Shown: positions 34,993-43,968 of the stretch, one piece after another
Numbering within the stretch: the stretch's first letter is position 1
Layout of the letters: every line of letters begins with the position of its first letter
Source of the DNA: an uncultured Dokdonia sp.
GTDB taxonomy: Bacteria; Bacteroidota; Bacteroidia; Flavobacteriales; Flavobacteriaceae
DNA length: 64,000 nucleotides
Assembly: GCF_947492815.1 (NCBI RefSeq)
Contig: NZ_CANLOB010000021.1
Span: 34,135-98,134 of the forward strand
Direction of reading: 5' to 3'
Notes under the pieces: generated by a model
What the model saw: only the letters and a program-made list of their open reading frames with translations
Told to the model about the DNA's origin: nothing
Databases searched by the model: none
Position numbers and translations under genes: made by a program

Positions 34993-37900
34993 ATGAGTAA
35001 AGAATATATTATTGCTTTTGATCAAGGCACGACGAGCACACGCGCTATAATATTTGATAAAAAAGGGAACATCTGTGGTATTGCTCAAAAAGAATTAACT
35101 CAACAGTATCCAAAACCAGGATGGGTAGAACACGATCCGATAGAAATTGTAACCCACCAACAAGAGGTATTTGAAGAGGTTATAGAAAAATCTTCTATCA
35201 CTATAGATCAAATTGCAGCTATTGGTATTACCAATCAAAGAGAAACCACTGTAGTATGGGATAAAATTACAGGTGAACCCATTCATAATGCCATTGTATG
35301 GTTAGACAAACGTACATCAGGAATTTGCGAACAATTAAAAGCGCAAGGACTCGAAGAGTATGTGGCAAAAAACACAGGTCTAGTCATAGATTCTTATTTT
35401 TCTGGCACGAAAGCACGATGGATTCTTGATCATATACAAGGCGCACAAGAAAGAGCTGAAAAAGGAGAACTTTTATTTGGGACTATAGACAGCTGGTTGA
35501 TTTGGAAATTTACACAAGGAAAGCATCACGTAACTGATCATTCTAATGCTTCACGTACATTACTTTATAATATTTTACAATTAGACTGGGATTCAAAAAT
35601 GCTAGATGCATTACAAATTCCTAAAGCAATGCTTCCTAAAGTACAGCATTCTTCGTCAAATTTTGGGCACTTTACCTACAAAGACCACCAAATTCCTATT
35701 TATGGTGTTGCAGGAGATCAACAAGCGTCCCTATTTGGTCAAGGAGGATATAAGTCAGGAATGGCAAAAAACACCTACGGGACAGGTTGTTTTATGCTTA
35801 TGAATACAGGTAAAAAACCATACCAATCAAAAAATGGTTTATTAACTACACTTTGTGCAAGCTTAGCATCAGACAATATAAAGTATGCTTTAGAAGGAAG
35901 TGTATTTGTAGCTGGAGCCTCTGTACAATGGCTACGAGACAAACTTCAGGTAATTGATCATGCAAAAGAAACCGAAGCTATTTGTGAAGTAACAACCTCT
36001 GCAGACGATTTATATGTGGTACCCGCATTCGCAGGCTTAGGAGCACCGCATTGGGACATGAAAGCAAAAGGAGCCATTTACGGTCTTACCCTAGATTCGG
36101 GTAAAAATGAAATTATCAAAGCTACCGTAGATGCACTTGCGTATCAATCTAGAGATGTGCTCGAGGCTATGGTAGAAGATAGTGGCAAACAAATGAAATC
36201 ACTTAAGGTAGATGGAGGTGCCACAGCAAATAATTACCTCATGCAATTTCAAGCTGATATTTTAAATGTAGAAGTAGATCGTCCAAAAATGCTTGAAGTC
36301 ACAGCATTGGGTGCTGCATTTTTAGCAGGTATTCAAGCTGGCTTGTGGACCAAAAAAGATATTGCCAAATTACGAGAAGTAGACACCCTATTTACTCCTG
36401 AAATTACAGAGTATACACGTACCAAGAAATATACAGGATGGAAACAAGCAGTAGCACGTACCAAGTCTTCTAATCAAAATATGCTATCCGTTAAAGAAGA
36501 AGGACCGATACGTTTTTCTATTTTGGATAGAGACACCCAATTGCGAAGAGCCAAAAAAGAACGTTTTGACCTCATCATTATTGGAGGTGGTGTTACTGGA
36601 GCAGGTATTGCACTAGACGCCTCCTCCAGAGGCATGAATGTTTGTTTGATAGAAAAAAATGATTTTGCTTCAGGCACTAGTAATAAATCCACAAAACTCA
36701 TTCATGGAGGATTACGTTATTTAAAACAAATGGAAATTGGACTTGTAAAAGAGTCTGGTAGTGAGCGAGCAACTGTACACAAACTAGCACCGCATCTCGT
36801 TGTTCCAGAAAAAATGCTACTTCCGCTTATTGAAGGAGGAACGTATGGCAAAATGATGACTGCCATCGGATTAAAAGTATACGATTTTCTTGCCAATGTA
36901 GAAGGCGAAGACAAGCGTAAAATGCTTACTACAGAAGAAACTGCAAGTAAAGAACCATTACTCAACAAAGAACACCTTGTAGGAGGCGGTTACTATGCAG
37001 AATACCGTACTGATGATGCCAGACTTACTATTGAGCTTCTCAAAAAAGCAGCTTCTTTTGGAGCATGTGTGATTAATTACTGCGAAATGAAATCATTTAA
37101 TTATGATGAGGAAGGAAAAATTAAAAACCTACACTGTTATGATTACAATACTAAAAGTAGCTTTAAACTAAAAGCAAACAATTATGTTTCGGCGGCAGGA
37201 CCTTGGGTAGATTTAGTGCGAGAAAAAGATCACTCTATGAATAATAAACACCTACATTTAACCAAAGGTGTACACATTGTTTTTTCAAGAGAACGTTTCC
37301 CGCTAACTCAATCTATTTATTTTGATGTCCCAGACGGACGTATGATTTTTGCCATTCCAAGAGGCAGATCTACCTATGTAGGAACTACCGATACCAACTA
37401 TAATGGCAATCTAAATAGAGTAGTCGCTACACAAGACGATGCTACTTATTTATTGGATGCTGTAAACAATATGTTTCCGAGCGTACAACTCACTATAGAA
37501 GATATTGAATCTAACTGGGCAGGATTAAGGCCGCTTATTCATGAAGATGGAAAAGACCCATCCGAACTCTCCAGAAGAGATGAGATTTTTGTTTCAAAAA
37601 CGGGCCTTATCTCTATTGCAGGAGGAAAACTCACAGGGTATCGTAAAATGGCACAGCGCGTTATAGATACCGTATTGAAAAATGTACCTGAAAAGAAAAA
37701 ACAACATCTCGTAAAATCCCACACAGAACGTATACCGCTTACTTCTAGCCCTTTGACCAATACAAAAGATGTCAATACCTATGAAAAAGAAATTGCTACA
37801 CAACTCAATACAATGGGAATTAAAGATAAAAACCAAAGTGAATATTTAGCAACTACCTATGGAAAACAGGCAGATGATATCATACAGAAAATAGATTATT

Positions 37901-38175
37901 TCTTAAATGAATCTGTAGAAGAACGTCTGATACGTGCTGAAGTTTGGTATAGTGTACATCACGAAATGACCAACTCTTTAGCCGATTTCTTTGTACGAAG
38001 AACTGGAAGACTCTATTTTGATATACATAGTGTACACAAATACAGACAACTTGTACAGGAAGATCTTATTAAATATTTAGGATGGGATGAAGGACGCGTA
38101 ATCGATGAAAACAAATGGCTCGATATTTTAGTAAAAGATGCATCACATTACTATGAAAAAGAAATGGAAGCCTAA
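34993..38175 (+). CDS. Fused glycerol kinase / glycerol-3-phosphate dehydrogenase
   Basis: A 1,060-residue single frame joining two normally separate enzymes. Residues 1-495 are a full glycerol kinase (FDQGTTSTRAIIFD, GITNQRETTVVWD, VAGDQQASLFGQ, KNTYGTGCFML, VDGGATANNYLMQFQADI). A linker of about 25 residues leads to an FAD-dependent GlpD-type dehydrogenase at ~520-1,060 (FDLIIIGGGVTGAGIALDA, TKLIHGGLRYL, VSAAGPWVDLV, STYVGTTDTNYNG, GGKLTGYRKMAQRV). No stop or frameshift separates them, and both halves have full family length and intact motifs. The product would turn glycerol into glycerol-3-phosphate and on to DHAP without releasing it. No glycerol facilitator gene is nearby, fitting glycerol produced inside the cell. 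The gene lies 26 bases after the alpha-galactosidase. Confidence 0.93.
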   Translation: MSKEYIIAFDQGTTSTRAIIFDKKGNICGIAQKELTQQYPKPGWVEHDPIEIVTHQQEVFEEVIEKSSITIDQIAAIGITNQRETTVVWDKITGEPIHNAIVWLDKRTSGICEQLKAQGLEEYVAKNTGLVIDSYFSGTKARWILDHIQGAQERAEKGELLFGTIDSWLIWKFTQGKHHVTDHSNASRTLLYNILQLDWDSKMLDALQIPKAMLPKVQHSSSNFGHFTYKDHQIPIYGVAGDQQASLFGQGGYKSGMAKNTYGTGCFMLMNTGKKPYQSKNGLLTTLCASLASDNIKYALEGSVFVAGASVQWLRDKLQVIDHAKETEAICEVTTSADDLYVVPAFAGLGAPHWDMKAKGAIYGLTLDSGKNEIIKATVDALAYQSRDVLEAMVEDSGKQMKSLKVDGGATANNYLMQFQADILNVEVDRPKMLEVTALGAAFLAGIQAGLWTKKDIAKLREVDTLFTPEITEYTRTKKYTGWKQAVARTKSSNQNMLSVKEEGPIRFSILDRDTQLRRAKKERFDLIIIGGGVTGAGIALDASSRGMNVCLIEKNDFASGTSNKSTKLIHGGLRYLKQMEIGLVKESGSERATVHKLAPHLVVPEKMLLPLIEGGTYGKMMTAIGLKVYDFLANVEGEDKRKMLTTEETASKEPLLNKEHLVGGGYYAEYRTDDARLTIELLKKAASFGACVINYCEMKSFNYDEEGKIKNLHCYDYNTKSSFKLKANNYVSAAGPWVDLVREKDHSMNNKHLHLTKGVHIVFSRERFPLTQSIYFDVPDGRMIFAIPRGRSTYVGTTDTNYNGNLNRVVATQDDATYLLDAVNNMFPSVQLTIEDIESNWAGLRPLIHEDGKDPSELSRRDEIFVSKTGLISIAGGKLTGYRKMAQRVIDTVLKNVPEKKKQHLVKSHTERIPLTSSPLTNTKDVNTYEKEIATQLNTMGIKDKNQSEYLATTYGKQADDIIQKIDYFLNESVEERLIRAEVWYSVHHEMTNSLADFFVRRTGRLYFDIHSVHKYRQLVQEDLIKYLGWDEGRVIDENKWLDILVKDASHYYEKEMEA

Positions 38176-38215
38176 GCAACAAAACAACTATAACGTTGTA
38201 GTAAATCATGAGGTA

Positions 38216-38235
38216 TACGCTTTCGCGAAAGCGTA
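38216..38235. repeat. Full 20-bp palindrome copy, intergenic
   Basis: TACGCTTTCGCGAAAGCGTA between the glycerol kinase-dehydrogenase gene and the symporter gene. Confidence 0.95.
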
Positions 38236-38303
38236 CCCAAAAAGCACCTCTATATTCAATGAAATTTCATATTTTCACTGCAACACTATAAATTAAACAA
38301 CCT

Positions 38304-40034
38304 ATGGGAATCATTTCATTTATTGGATTTACACTATTAGTAGCAGGATTTGCTTGGTGGAAAACAAGAGGAACCGATGAAAAATCTGCAGACGGATATT
38401 ATTTAGGAGGAAGAAGCCTTGGCGCTATCACAATTGCAGGATCTTTATTACTTACAAATTTATCTGCAGAGCAAATTGTAGGGTTGAACGGACAAGCTTT
38501 TAGCGAGGGAATTCTTGTAATGGCATGGGAAACACTTGCTGCCATAGCTATGGTGATTACAGCTGTATGGTTTCTCCCAAAATATATGAAAGGAGGTATT
38601 ACCACCATTCCTGAATTTATAGAAAAACGTTTTGATGAAAATACAAAAGCCATACTATCCGTATTATTTTTAATTGCATTTGCCATTGTATTACTCCCTA
38701 CTATCCTTTATTCTGGATCATTAGCGTTTAGCACCATGTTTGATTTACCTGGTTTATTAGGTTGGGAAGAATCTTCAGTAATTGCCTTATGCGTTTGGAG
38801 TATTGGTTTGATAGGTATTGTGTATGCTATTTTTGGGGGTCTAAAAGCTGTTGCTGTTTCTGATTTAATCAATGCTATAGGTTTATTAGTAGGAGGATTA
38901 TTAATCCCATATTTTGGATTAAAGCTTATTGGTGATGGAGACATGTTTGCCGGACTTAGCACATTGTGGACAGAAAATCAAGATAAATTTGATGTTACTG
39001 GAGATGTAACCTCATCAATACCTGTAGGAACTATCTTTACCGGAATGATGATTGCACAAATGTATTATTGGGGAACCAACCAATCTATACTACAACGTGT
39101 ATTTGGAGCCAAGAGTTTAAAAGAAGGACAGAAAGGAATGATGCTAGCAGCTTTCGTAAAATTCCTGATTCCAGTTATTGTAGTACTTCCAGGTATCATT
39201 GCTTGGAATGTATTTAAAGGTGACCTTAGTGCACCAGATCAAGCATACCCACAATTAGTAAAAGAAGTATTACCACCAGCGCTATTAGGATTTTTTGCTG
39301 CCGTATTATTTGGAGCTGTGTTAAGTTCCTTTAATAGTTTATTAAATAGTAGTGCAACGCTGTTTGGGTTTGATCTTTATAAGAAGTTTTTCAAGAAAGA
39401 TGCTTCTGAGCATCAAACGGTAAAAGCAGGAAAGTTATTTGGTCTCTTAGTAGCCGTAATATCTATGAGTATAGCACCTCTTATTGCTAAAGCACCTGAT
39501 GGATTATTTGATTATATACAACAAGCATTAGGTAGTTTAAGTGTCCCTATTCTTGCTGTTGTTATTATCGGAATTTTGACAAAACATGTACCAGCCCTTG
39601 GCGCAAAAGTCGTAATGATTCTAGGAGTCATAATGTATCTATTTAGCTTACTTTATTTAGGACCTAAAATGACAGAATCAGCACTTGATGATAATAATTT
39701 AGTAAGTTCAAAGTATATCAATAGCTTAAAAGTTGAAGATGGAGTAGATACCAAAAAAGTATTTTTTGACAGTATCAATGTTACAGATATTGATGCATAT
39801 GCCGCAAAAGTAAAACTTGTTGAAGCAGAAGCATATCCGCATTTTCTCCATATCATGGGAATTTTATTTGTAGTGAATATCATTATTATGTTAGTCATCG
39901 GAATGATAAAACCCAAAACAGACATTTACGTTCCTGAAACCACAGAAGCTATTGATACCACTCCTTGGAAGTATGCATACATTGTAGGAGGACTTATTAC
40001 TCTATTAGTATTAAGCACCTACTTAATATTTTAA
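38304..40034 (+). CDS. Sodium/solute symporter of the SSS family, SGLT-like
   Basis: A 576-residue inner-membrane transporter with about 14 helices. The N-terminal region (DGYYLGGRSLGAITIAGSLL, LTNLSAEQIVGLNGQAF, GGITTIPEFIEKRFDE) is close in pattern to the Vibrio sodium/galactose symporter vSGLT, and AVLFGAVLSSFNSLLNSSAT matches the family helix near the sodium site. It would move the galactoside or galactose across the inner membrane using the sodium gradient, fitting a marine lifestyle. It lies within the operon, 128 bases after the fusion gene. Confidence 0.9.
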   Translation: MGIISFIGFTLLVAGFAWWKTRGTDEKSADGYYLGGRSLGAITIAGSLLLTNLSAEQIVGLNGQAFSEGILVMAWETLAAIAMVITAVWFLPKYMKGGITTIPEFIEKRFDENTKAILSVLFLIAFAIVLLPTILYSGSLAFSTMFDLPGLLGWEESSVIALCVWSIGLIGIVYAIFGGLKAVAVSDLINAIGLLVGGLLIPYFGLKLIGDGDMFAGLSTLWTENQDKFDVTGDVTSSIPVGTIFTGMMIAQMYYWGTNQSILQRVFGAKSLKEGQKGMMLAAFVKFLIPVIVVLPGIIAWNVFKGDLSAPDQAYPQLVKEVLPPALLGFFAAVLFGAVLSSFNSLLNSSATLFGFDLYKKFFKKDASEHQTVKAGKLFGLLVAVISMSIAPLIAKAPDGLFDYIQQALGSLSVPILAVVIIGILTKHVPALGAKVVMILGVIMYLFSLLYLGPKMTESALDDNNLVSSKYINSLKVEDGVDTKKVFFDSINVTDIDAYAAKVKLVEAEAYPHFLHIMGILFVVNIIIMLVIGMIKPKTDIYVPETTEAIDTTPWKYAYIVGGLITLLVLSTYLIF

Positions 40035-40044
40035 TAACCTGAGT

Positions 40045-40062
40045 ACGCTTTCGCGAAAGCGT
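40045..40062. repeat. Palindrome copy between symporter and galE
   Basis: ACGCTTTCGCGAAAGCGT, 18 bases, 11 bases after the symporter stop. Confidence 0.95.
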
Positions 40063-40105
40063 GTAAAAAACATAAGAAATAGCCTAGCTATTACACACAT
40101 TTTAT

Positions 40106-41125
40106 ATGAAAATAGTTGTTACCGGAGGATTAGGATTTATAGGATCCCACACTGTTGTAGAATTACAAAATAACGGACATGAAGTTGTAATTATAGACAA
40201 TTGCTCTAACTCTTCTAAAGAAGTATTGCAAGGAATTACCAATATTACAGGGACAACACCTATTTTTGAAGAATTTGACTTGCGTGAAAAACCTAAGGTG
40301 ATCGACTTTTTTAATAGACATCAAGATATTGCAGGAGTTATTCATTTTGCAGCATCTAAGGCCGTAGGAGAAAGTGTAAAAGAACCATTGCTTTACTATG
40401 AAAATAATATCGCTACTTTAATTTATATACTTCAAGAATTACAGAAAAAGGAACAAGCAAGTTTTATCTTTAGTTCTTCTTGTACTGTATATGGACAAGC
40501 AGACGAATTACCGATCACAGAAAATGCTCCTGTAAAACCTGCCGAGTCTCCGTATGGGAATACCAAACAAATTGGAGAAGAGATTATAAGAGATACGTGT
40601 AAGATTGCATCACAGTTAAAAGCAATATCATTACGTTATTTTAATCCTATTGGCGCACATCCATCTGCAGAGATTGGAGAATTACCTATAGGCGTACCAC
40701 AAAACTTAGTGCCATTTATAACGCAAACGGCTATTGGACTCAGGGAACAATTAGCTGTATTTGGCGATACCTACCCTACACCAGATGGTACTGCGATACG
40801 TGATTATATTCATGTTGTAGACCTTGCAAAAGCGCATGTAGTTGCATTAGAACGTTTATTACAAGACAAAAATAAAGATAATTACGAGGTTTTTAATGTA
40901 GGTACTGGTGTTGGAAGTTCTGTCTTGGAAGTCATTACTTCTTTTGAAAAAGCAGCCGATACATCCCTTAATTATAAAATTGTTGATAAGCGAGAAGGTG
41001 ATGTAATTGCGGCCTATGCAGATACTCATAAAGCCAATGAAGATTTAGGTTGGAAAGCCAAAAGTACTTTAGATGAAGCCATGGCTTCTGCCTGGACATG
41101 GGAGCAAAAAGTACGTAATAAGTAA
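40106..41125 (+). CDS. galE: UDP-glucose 4-epimerase
   Basis: GalE interconverts UDP-galactose and UDP-glucose, closing the Leloir cycle begun by galK and galT. The 339-residue SDR-extended protein has the NAD-binding VTGGLGFIGSHTVVEL, the HFAASKAVGESV element, the catalytic Ser/Tyr region FSSSCTVYG and SPYGNTKQIGEE, and RDYIHVVDLAKAHV. It is the last gene of the rightward galactosyl-glycerol operon. No aldose epimerase (galM) is present in the window. Confidence 0.95.
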   Translation: MKIVVTGGLGFIGSHTVVELQNNGHEVVIIDNCSNSSKEVLQGITNITGTTPIFEEFDLREKPKVIDFFNRHQDIAGVIHFAASKAVGESVKEPLLYYENNIATLIYILQELQKKEQASFIFSSSCTVYGQADELPITENAPVKPAESPYGNTKQIGEEIIRDTCKIASQLKAISLRYFNPIGAHPSAEIGELPIGVPQNLVPFITQTAIGLREQLAVFGDTYPTPDGTAIRDYIHVVDLAKAHVVALERLLQDKNKDNYEVFNVGTGVGSSVLEVITSFEKAADTSLNYKIVDKREGDVIAAYADTHKANEDLGWKAKSTLDEAMASAWTWEQKVRNK

Positions 41126-41628
41126 AATAAAAGGTTAAATCCCAAGGCAAACTCTGGACTCGAATAAAAGGAATCGCTCCAGAGATCGAGGTATTAAACC
41201 AAGATCCCGCTTAAAAAGCGAGATTAGTTCAACTATTTATTTTGTATGTGTCTTATAGACTTTACAAAATAATGTTTCACTAATAAAACATACTTTATCA
41301 ATACCTTTGGTGTTTTTTGAATAAATCTGCTGTTTTTCAACTCTCTTAAACGTTGAAAAAATCACTACTTCTTCTATTTAAAATTTAAGAAATACAATGA
41401 AGGTTACTAGAGTACATAACAGCTATCTTGTCAAAATGAACAACGAGTGCATCAATATATAAAAGTATATGTATTGTATTTCTAAGGATTTTCTGAATAA
41501 ATTCCGACATAGCGCCCCTCTACTATGTTAAATTTCCGTTTTAAATGTTATGAAGAAGTTAATTTGTGTCGGGGTTTACCTTTGTATAGGCGATAATTAT
41601 TTATTTTAGCGCCCTAAAAACTACAAAT
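41126..41628. other. Non-coding interval after galE
   Basis: No gene is supported in these 503 bases. Two small hairpins lie at the galE end: CTCTGGA (41152) with TCCAGAG (41178), and ATCCCGCTT (41204) with AAGCGAGAT (41216), the second with one mismatch. Neither has a good T-run, so they may be 3' structures of the operon. The rest is AT-rich and holds the presumed promoter of the next gene, but I see no clear TAnnTTTG box. Confidence 0.5.
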
Positions 41629-42324
41629 ATGTTAAGAACCTTTATCGTTGCACTATTATTATGCTCTACTATAGTGTATGGACAAAGCCAAGGTGAAAAT
41701 TCAAGTAATAATGTACTTACTGGGCTTACAAACTTAGGAGCAAAAAAAGCAACCTTTGGATCTTCTTCTATCATCAAAAATGTCAAAAATCCTATAGATG
41801 GTACCGTATACCTATATGATGATTGGGCAAATTATGCTACAGTATCATCAGAAGACACCAAAGTACGTTTAAACAACCTTAATTTTAATGCACAACGTAA
41901 TGCTTTTCAATCTAAAATTGGATTAGATTCTATGTTCACATTTAATTTTAGAAATATAAAAGATATCGTCGTTAAAAATAAAACCTTTAAAAGCGTTTAT
42001 TCTTCAGTTCATCAAAGAAATAGAGTTTTTGAAGTAATCACTGAAAGTAAAGACTTTTCGATATACAAAGATTACCGTATTGAAATTAAAGCTGGAAATC
42101 CAGACCCTCAAAGAGGTTCTCCTAATGACAAATACCTTTTACGTCATGATTATTATATAAATAAAGATGGGACTTTTGAAAAATTTCAACTTAAAAAATC
42201 TAAACTCCTAAAAGTAATGGGCGATAAAGCAGATAAGGTAGGAGCTTATATCAAGAGCAATAAATTAAAACTTAAAAAGCCTGAAGACTTTGCAAAAATC
42301 ATGAAGTATTATAACTCATTATAA
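41629..42324 (+). CDS. Secreted protein of unknown function
   Basis: A 231-residue protein with a clear signal peptide (LRTFIVALLLCSTIVYGQ). The mature protein is beta-rich with many Asn, Lys and Tyr residues (TVYLYDDWANYATV, VFEVITESKDFSIYKDYRI) and a basic C terminus (KSNKLKLKKPEDFAKIMKYY). I do not recognise the family. It is monocistronic with a strong palindromic terminator. Confidence 0.7.
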   Translation: MLRTFIVALLLCSTIVYGQSQGENSSNNVLTGLTNLGAKKATFGSSSIIKNVKNPIDGTVYLYDDWANYATVSSEDTKVRLNNLNFNAQRNAFQSKIGLDSMFTFNFRNIKDIVVKNKTFKSVYSSVHQRNRVFEVITESKDFSIYKDYRIEIKAGNPDPQRGSPNDKYLLRHDYYINKDGTFEKFQLKKSKLLKVMGDKADKVGAYIKSNKLKLKKPEDFAKIMKYYNSL

Positions 42325-42344
42325 TACCCAATAAATCCTATAAT

Positions 42345-42378
42345 AAAATCCCTTATGATATATATCATAAGGGATTTT
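42345..42378. terminator. Fully palindromic terminator
   Basis: AAAATCCCTTATGATAT is followed directly by its exact complement, giving a 34-base perfect palindrome 20 bases after the secreted-protein stop. The T-run ends the second arm. The symmetry allows function in both directions. Confidence 0.85.
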
Positions 42379-42500
42379 ACTTTGAATACAAGTTAGAATA
42401 GGAAATATAGGTTGTTAAAGTTGTTAAAAAACCATTCTAAACTTCCCGTAGCATAGCTCTGCAATAGGATAAAAATCAAAATAATCGTACCTTTTAAACT

Positions 42501-42524
42501 AGTATTCATCATTCTATGAATACT
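42501..42524. promoter_or_regulatory. Inverted repeat just upstream of the regulatory-like domain gene
   Basis: AGTATTCAT and ATGAATACT are perfect 9-base arms around a 6-base spacer, 16 bases before the next start codon. It may be an operator or a leader hairpin that limits ribosome access. Confidence 0.45.
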
Positions 42525-42540
42525 TCTAAAAGATACAATT

Positions 42541-43863
42541 ATGGAAATTTCTTATTTACTACCAAAAAAAATAGGAAAATTAATGTCAACCATCTTCTTA
42601 TTAATTTTCCTTGGCACCTATACCACAACGACCCTAAATGCCCAAACTGACACATCTATTGTAGCCATCAATGGTCAGGTTGTAAATATTACAACAGGAG
42701 CACCTATTATTGCAGCTTCTATCCAAGAAGTAAATAGCAACACAAGTACCATTACAAATACTGAAGGCGCATTTCTATTAAAAATAGACAATACAGAAAC
42801 TATTGTATTGAAAATTGACGCACTTGGTTTTAAACCTAAAACCATTAATGTAAGCAAAGACAATGCAAAAGATCTTCGCATATCTTTACAAACCGCTAGT
42901 ATAGAACTCACCGAAGTAAACATAACTTCGTATAAAGACGCTCGTGATCTTGTAGATAAAGTGTTTGAGAAAAAACGTTCAAACTACATCGAAAACAAAA
43001 CACTGATGACTACCTTTTACAGAGAAACCATCAAAAAAAGAAACAAAAACGCATCACTTGCAGAAGCGGTTTTAAATGTTTACAAACAACCTTACGGAGA
43101 TTCTAGAGAAGACGTTATTAAGCTTGTAAAATCAAGAAAAAATACTGATTACTCAAAACTTGACACCATTGCTTTAAAACTTCAAGGAGGTCCTTTTAGC
43201 ACCTTGTATATAGATTTAATGAAATATCCCGAATATGTATTTACTTCATACACTATGGAAGGATATGATTTTGAATTTGGCCCGAGTTCAGAAATTAATG
43301 GAACTCCAGTATACACCGTTAATTTTAAACAAAAAGATAATGTCATCGATCCTCTATACAACGGGAAACTGTACATCAACACAAATTCATTAGCATTAGT
43401 TAAAGCGACATTCAACTTAAATCTTTCTAATCAAAGTGAGGTCATTAAACTTTTAGTAAAAAGAAAACCAGACAATGTACGTATCAAAGCAAAAAATATA
43501 GATTACACGGTCGATTATAGAGAAAAAGATGGCAAATGGTATTATGGTTATAGCAAAGCCAATATGACTTTTGAAGTTAAAAAACGTCGTAGACTATTTA
43601 AATCTATTTACTCATTAACCTGCGAAATGGCGGTTACTGATTGGGAACTCTTTGACAACGCTCAAGATTGGACCTCAAGAGATAAGTTAAGTTCATCTAT
43701 CATTATGTCTGATGAAGCTTCTGGGTTTTCTGATCCAAAATTTTGGGGAGAATACAATGTAATAGAACCTGAAAAATCAATAGAATCTGCTATTCGAAAA
43801 ATACAAAGACGCTTGCAAAAAGAAGAAGGAAAAACAGAGGCTTCTGTAGGTAAAAAACCATAA
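42541..43863 (+). CDS. Secreted protein with carboxypeptidase-regulatory-like N-terminal domain
   Basis: A 440-residue protein with a signal region (MSTIFLLIFLGTYTTTTLNA; the ATG at codon 15 may be the true start), then a CarboxypepD-regulatory-like domain (INGQVVNITTGAPIIAASIQ, TNTEGAFLLKID). The larger C-terminal part (YKDARDLVDKVFEKKRSNY, FYRETIKKRNKNASLAEAVL) matches a Bacteroidetes family of outer-membrane-associated proteins of unknown function. It is flanked by strong terminators on both sides, so it forms its own unit. Confidence 0.75.
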   Translation: MEISYLLPKKIGKLMSTIFLLIFLGTYTTTTLNAQTDTSIVAINGQVVNITTGAPIIAASIQEVNSNTSTITNTEGAFLLKIDNTETIVLKIDALGFKPKTINVSKDNAKDLRISLQTASIELTEVNITSYKDARDLVDKVFEKKRSNYIENKTLMTTFYRETIKKRNKNASLAEAVLNVYKQPYGDSREDVIKLVKSRKNTDYSKLDTIALKLQGGPFSTLYIDLMKYPEYVFTSYTMEGYDFEFGPSSEINGTPVYTVNFKQKDNVIDPLYNGKLYINTNSLALVKATFNLNLSNQSEVIKLLVKRKPDNVRIKAKNIDYTVDYREKDGKWYYGYSKANMTFEVKKRRRLFKSIYSLTCEMAVTDWELFDNAQDWTSRDKLSSSIIMSDEASGFSDPKFWGEYNVIEPEKSIESAIRKIQRRLQKEEGKTEASVGKKP

Positions 43864-43893
43864 AGACTCCTTTTAAATGTAAGTAAATTTCAC

Positions 43894-43955
43894 AAAAGAG
43901 ACTGTCTAAAAAGAAATCATTCTGTAATAAGAATTCTTTTTAGACAGTCTCTTTT
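43894..43955. terminator. 22-bp perfect hairpin, terminator or small MITE-like element
   Basis: AAAAGAGACTGTCTAAAAAG(AA) and its exact complement flank an 18-base loop, 30 bases after the preceding stop. It works as a strong terminator. The sequence GACTGTCTAAAAAG also resembles terminal inverted repeats of insertion sequences, so a miniature element used as a terminator is possible. Confidence 0.75.
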
Positions 43956-43968
43956 AGTATAACCACTT

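Noticed and set aside
41126-41240. Possible insertion-sequence remnant after galE
   Set aside because: Two small hairpins and an arginine-rich short frame were seen, but there are no terminal repeats, no transposase motif and no target duplication.
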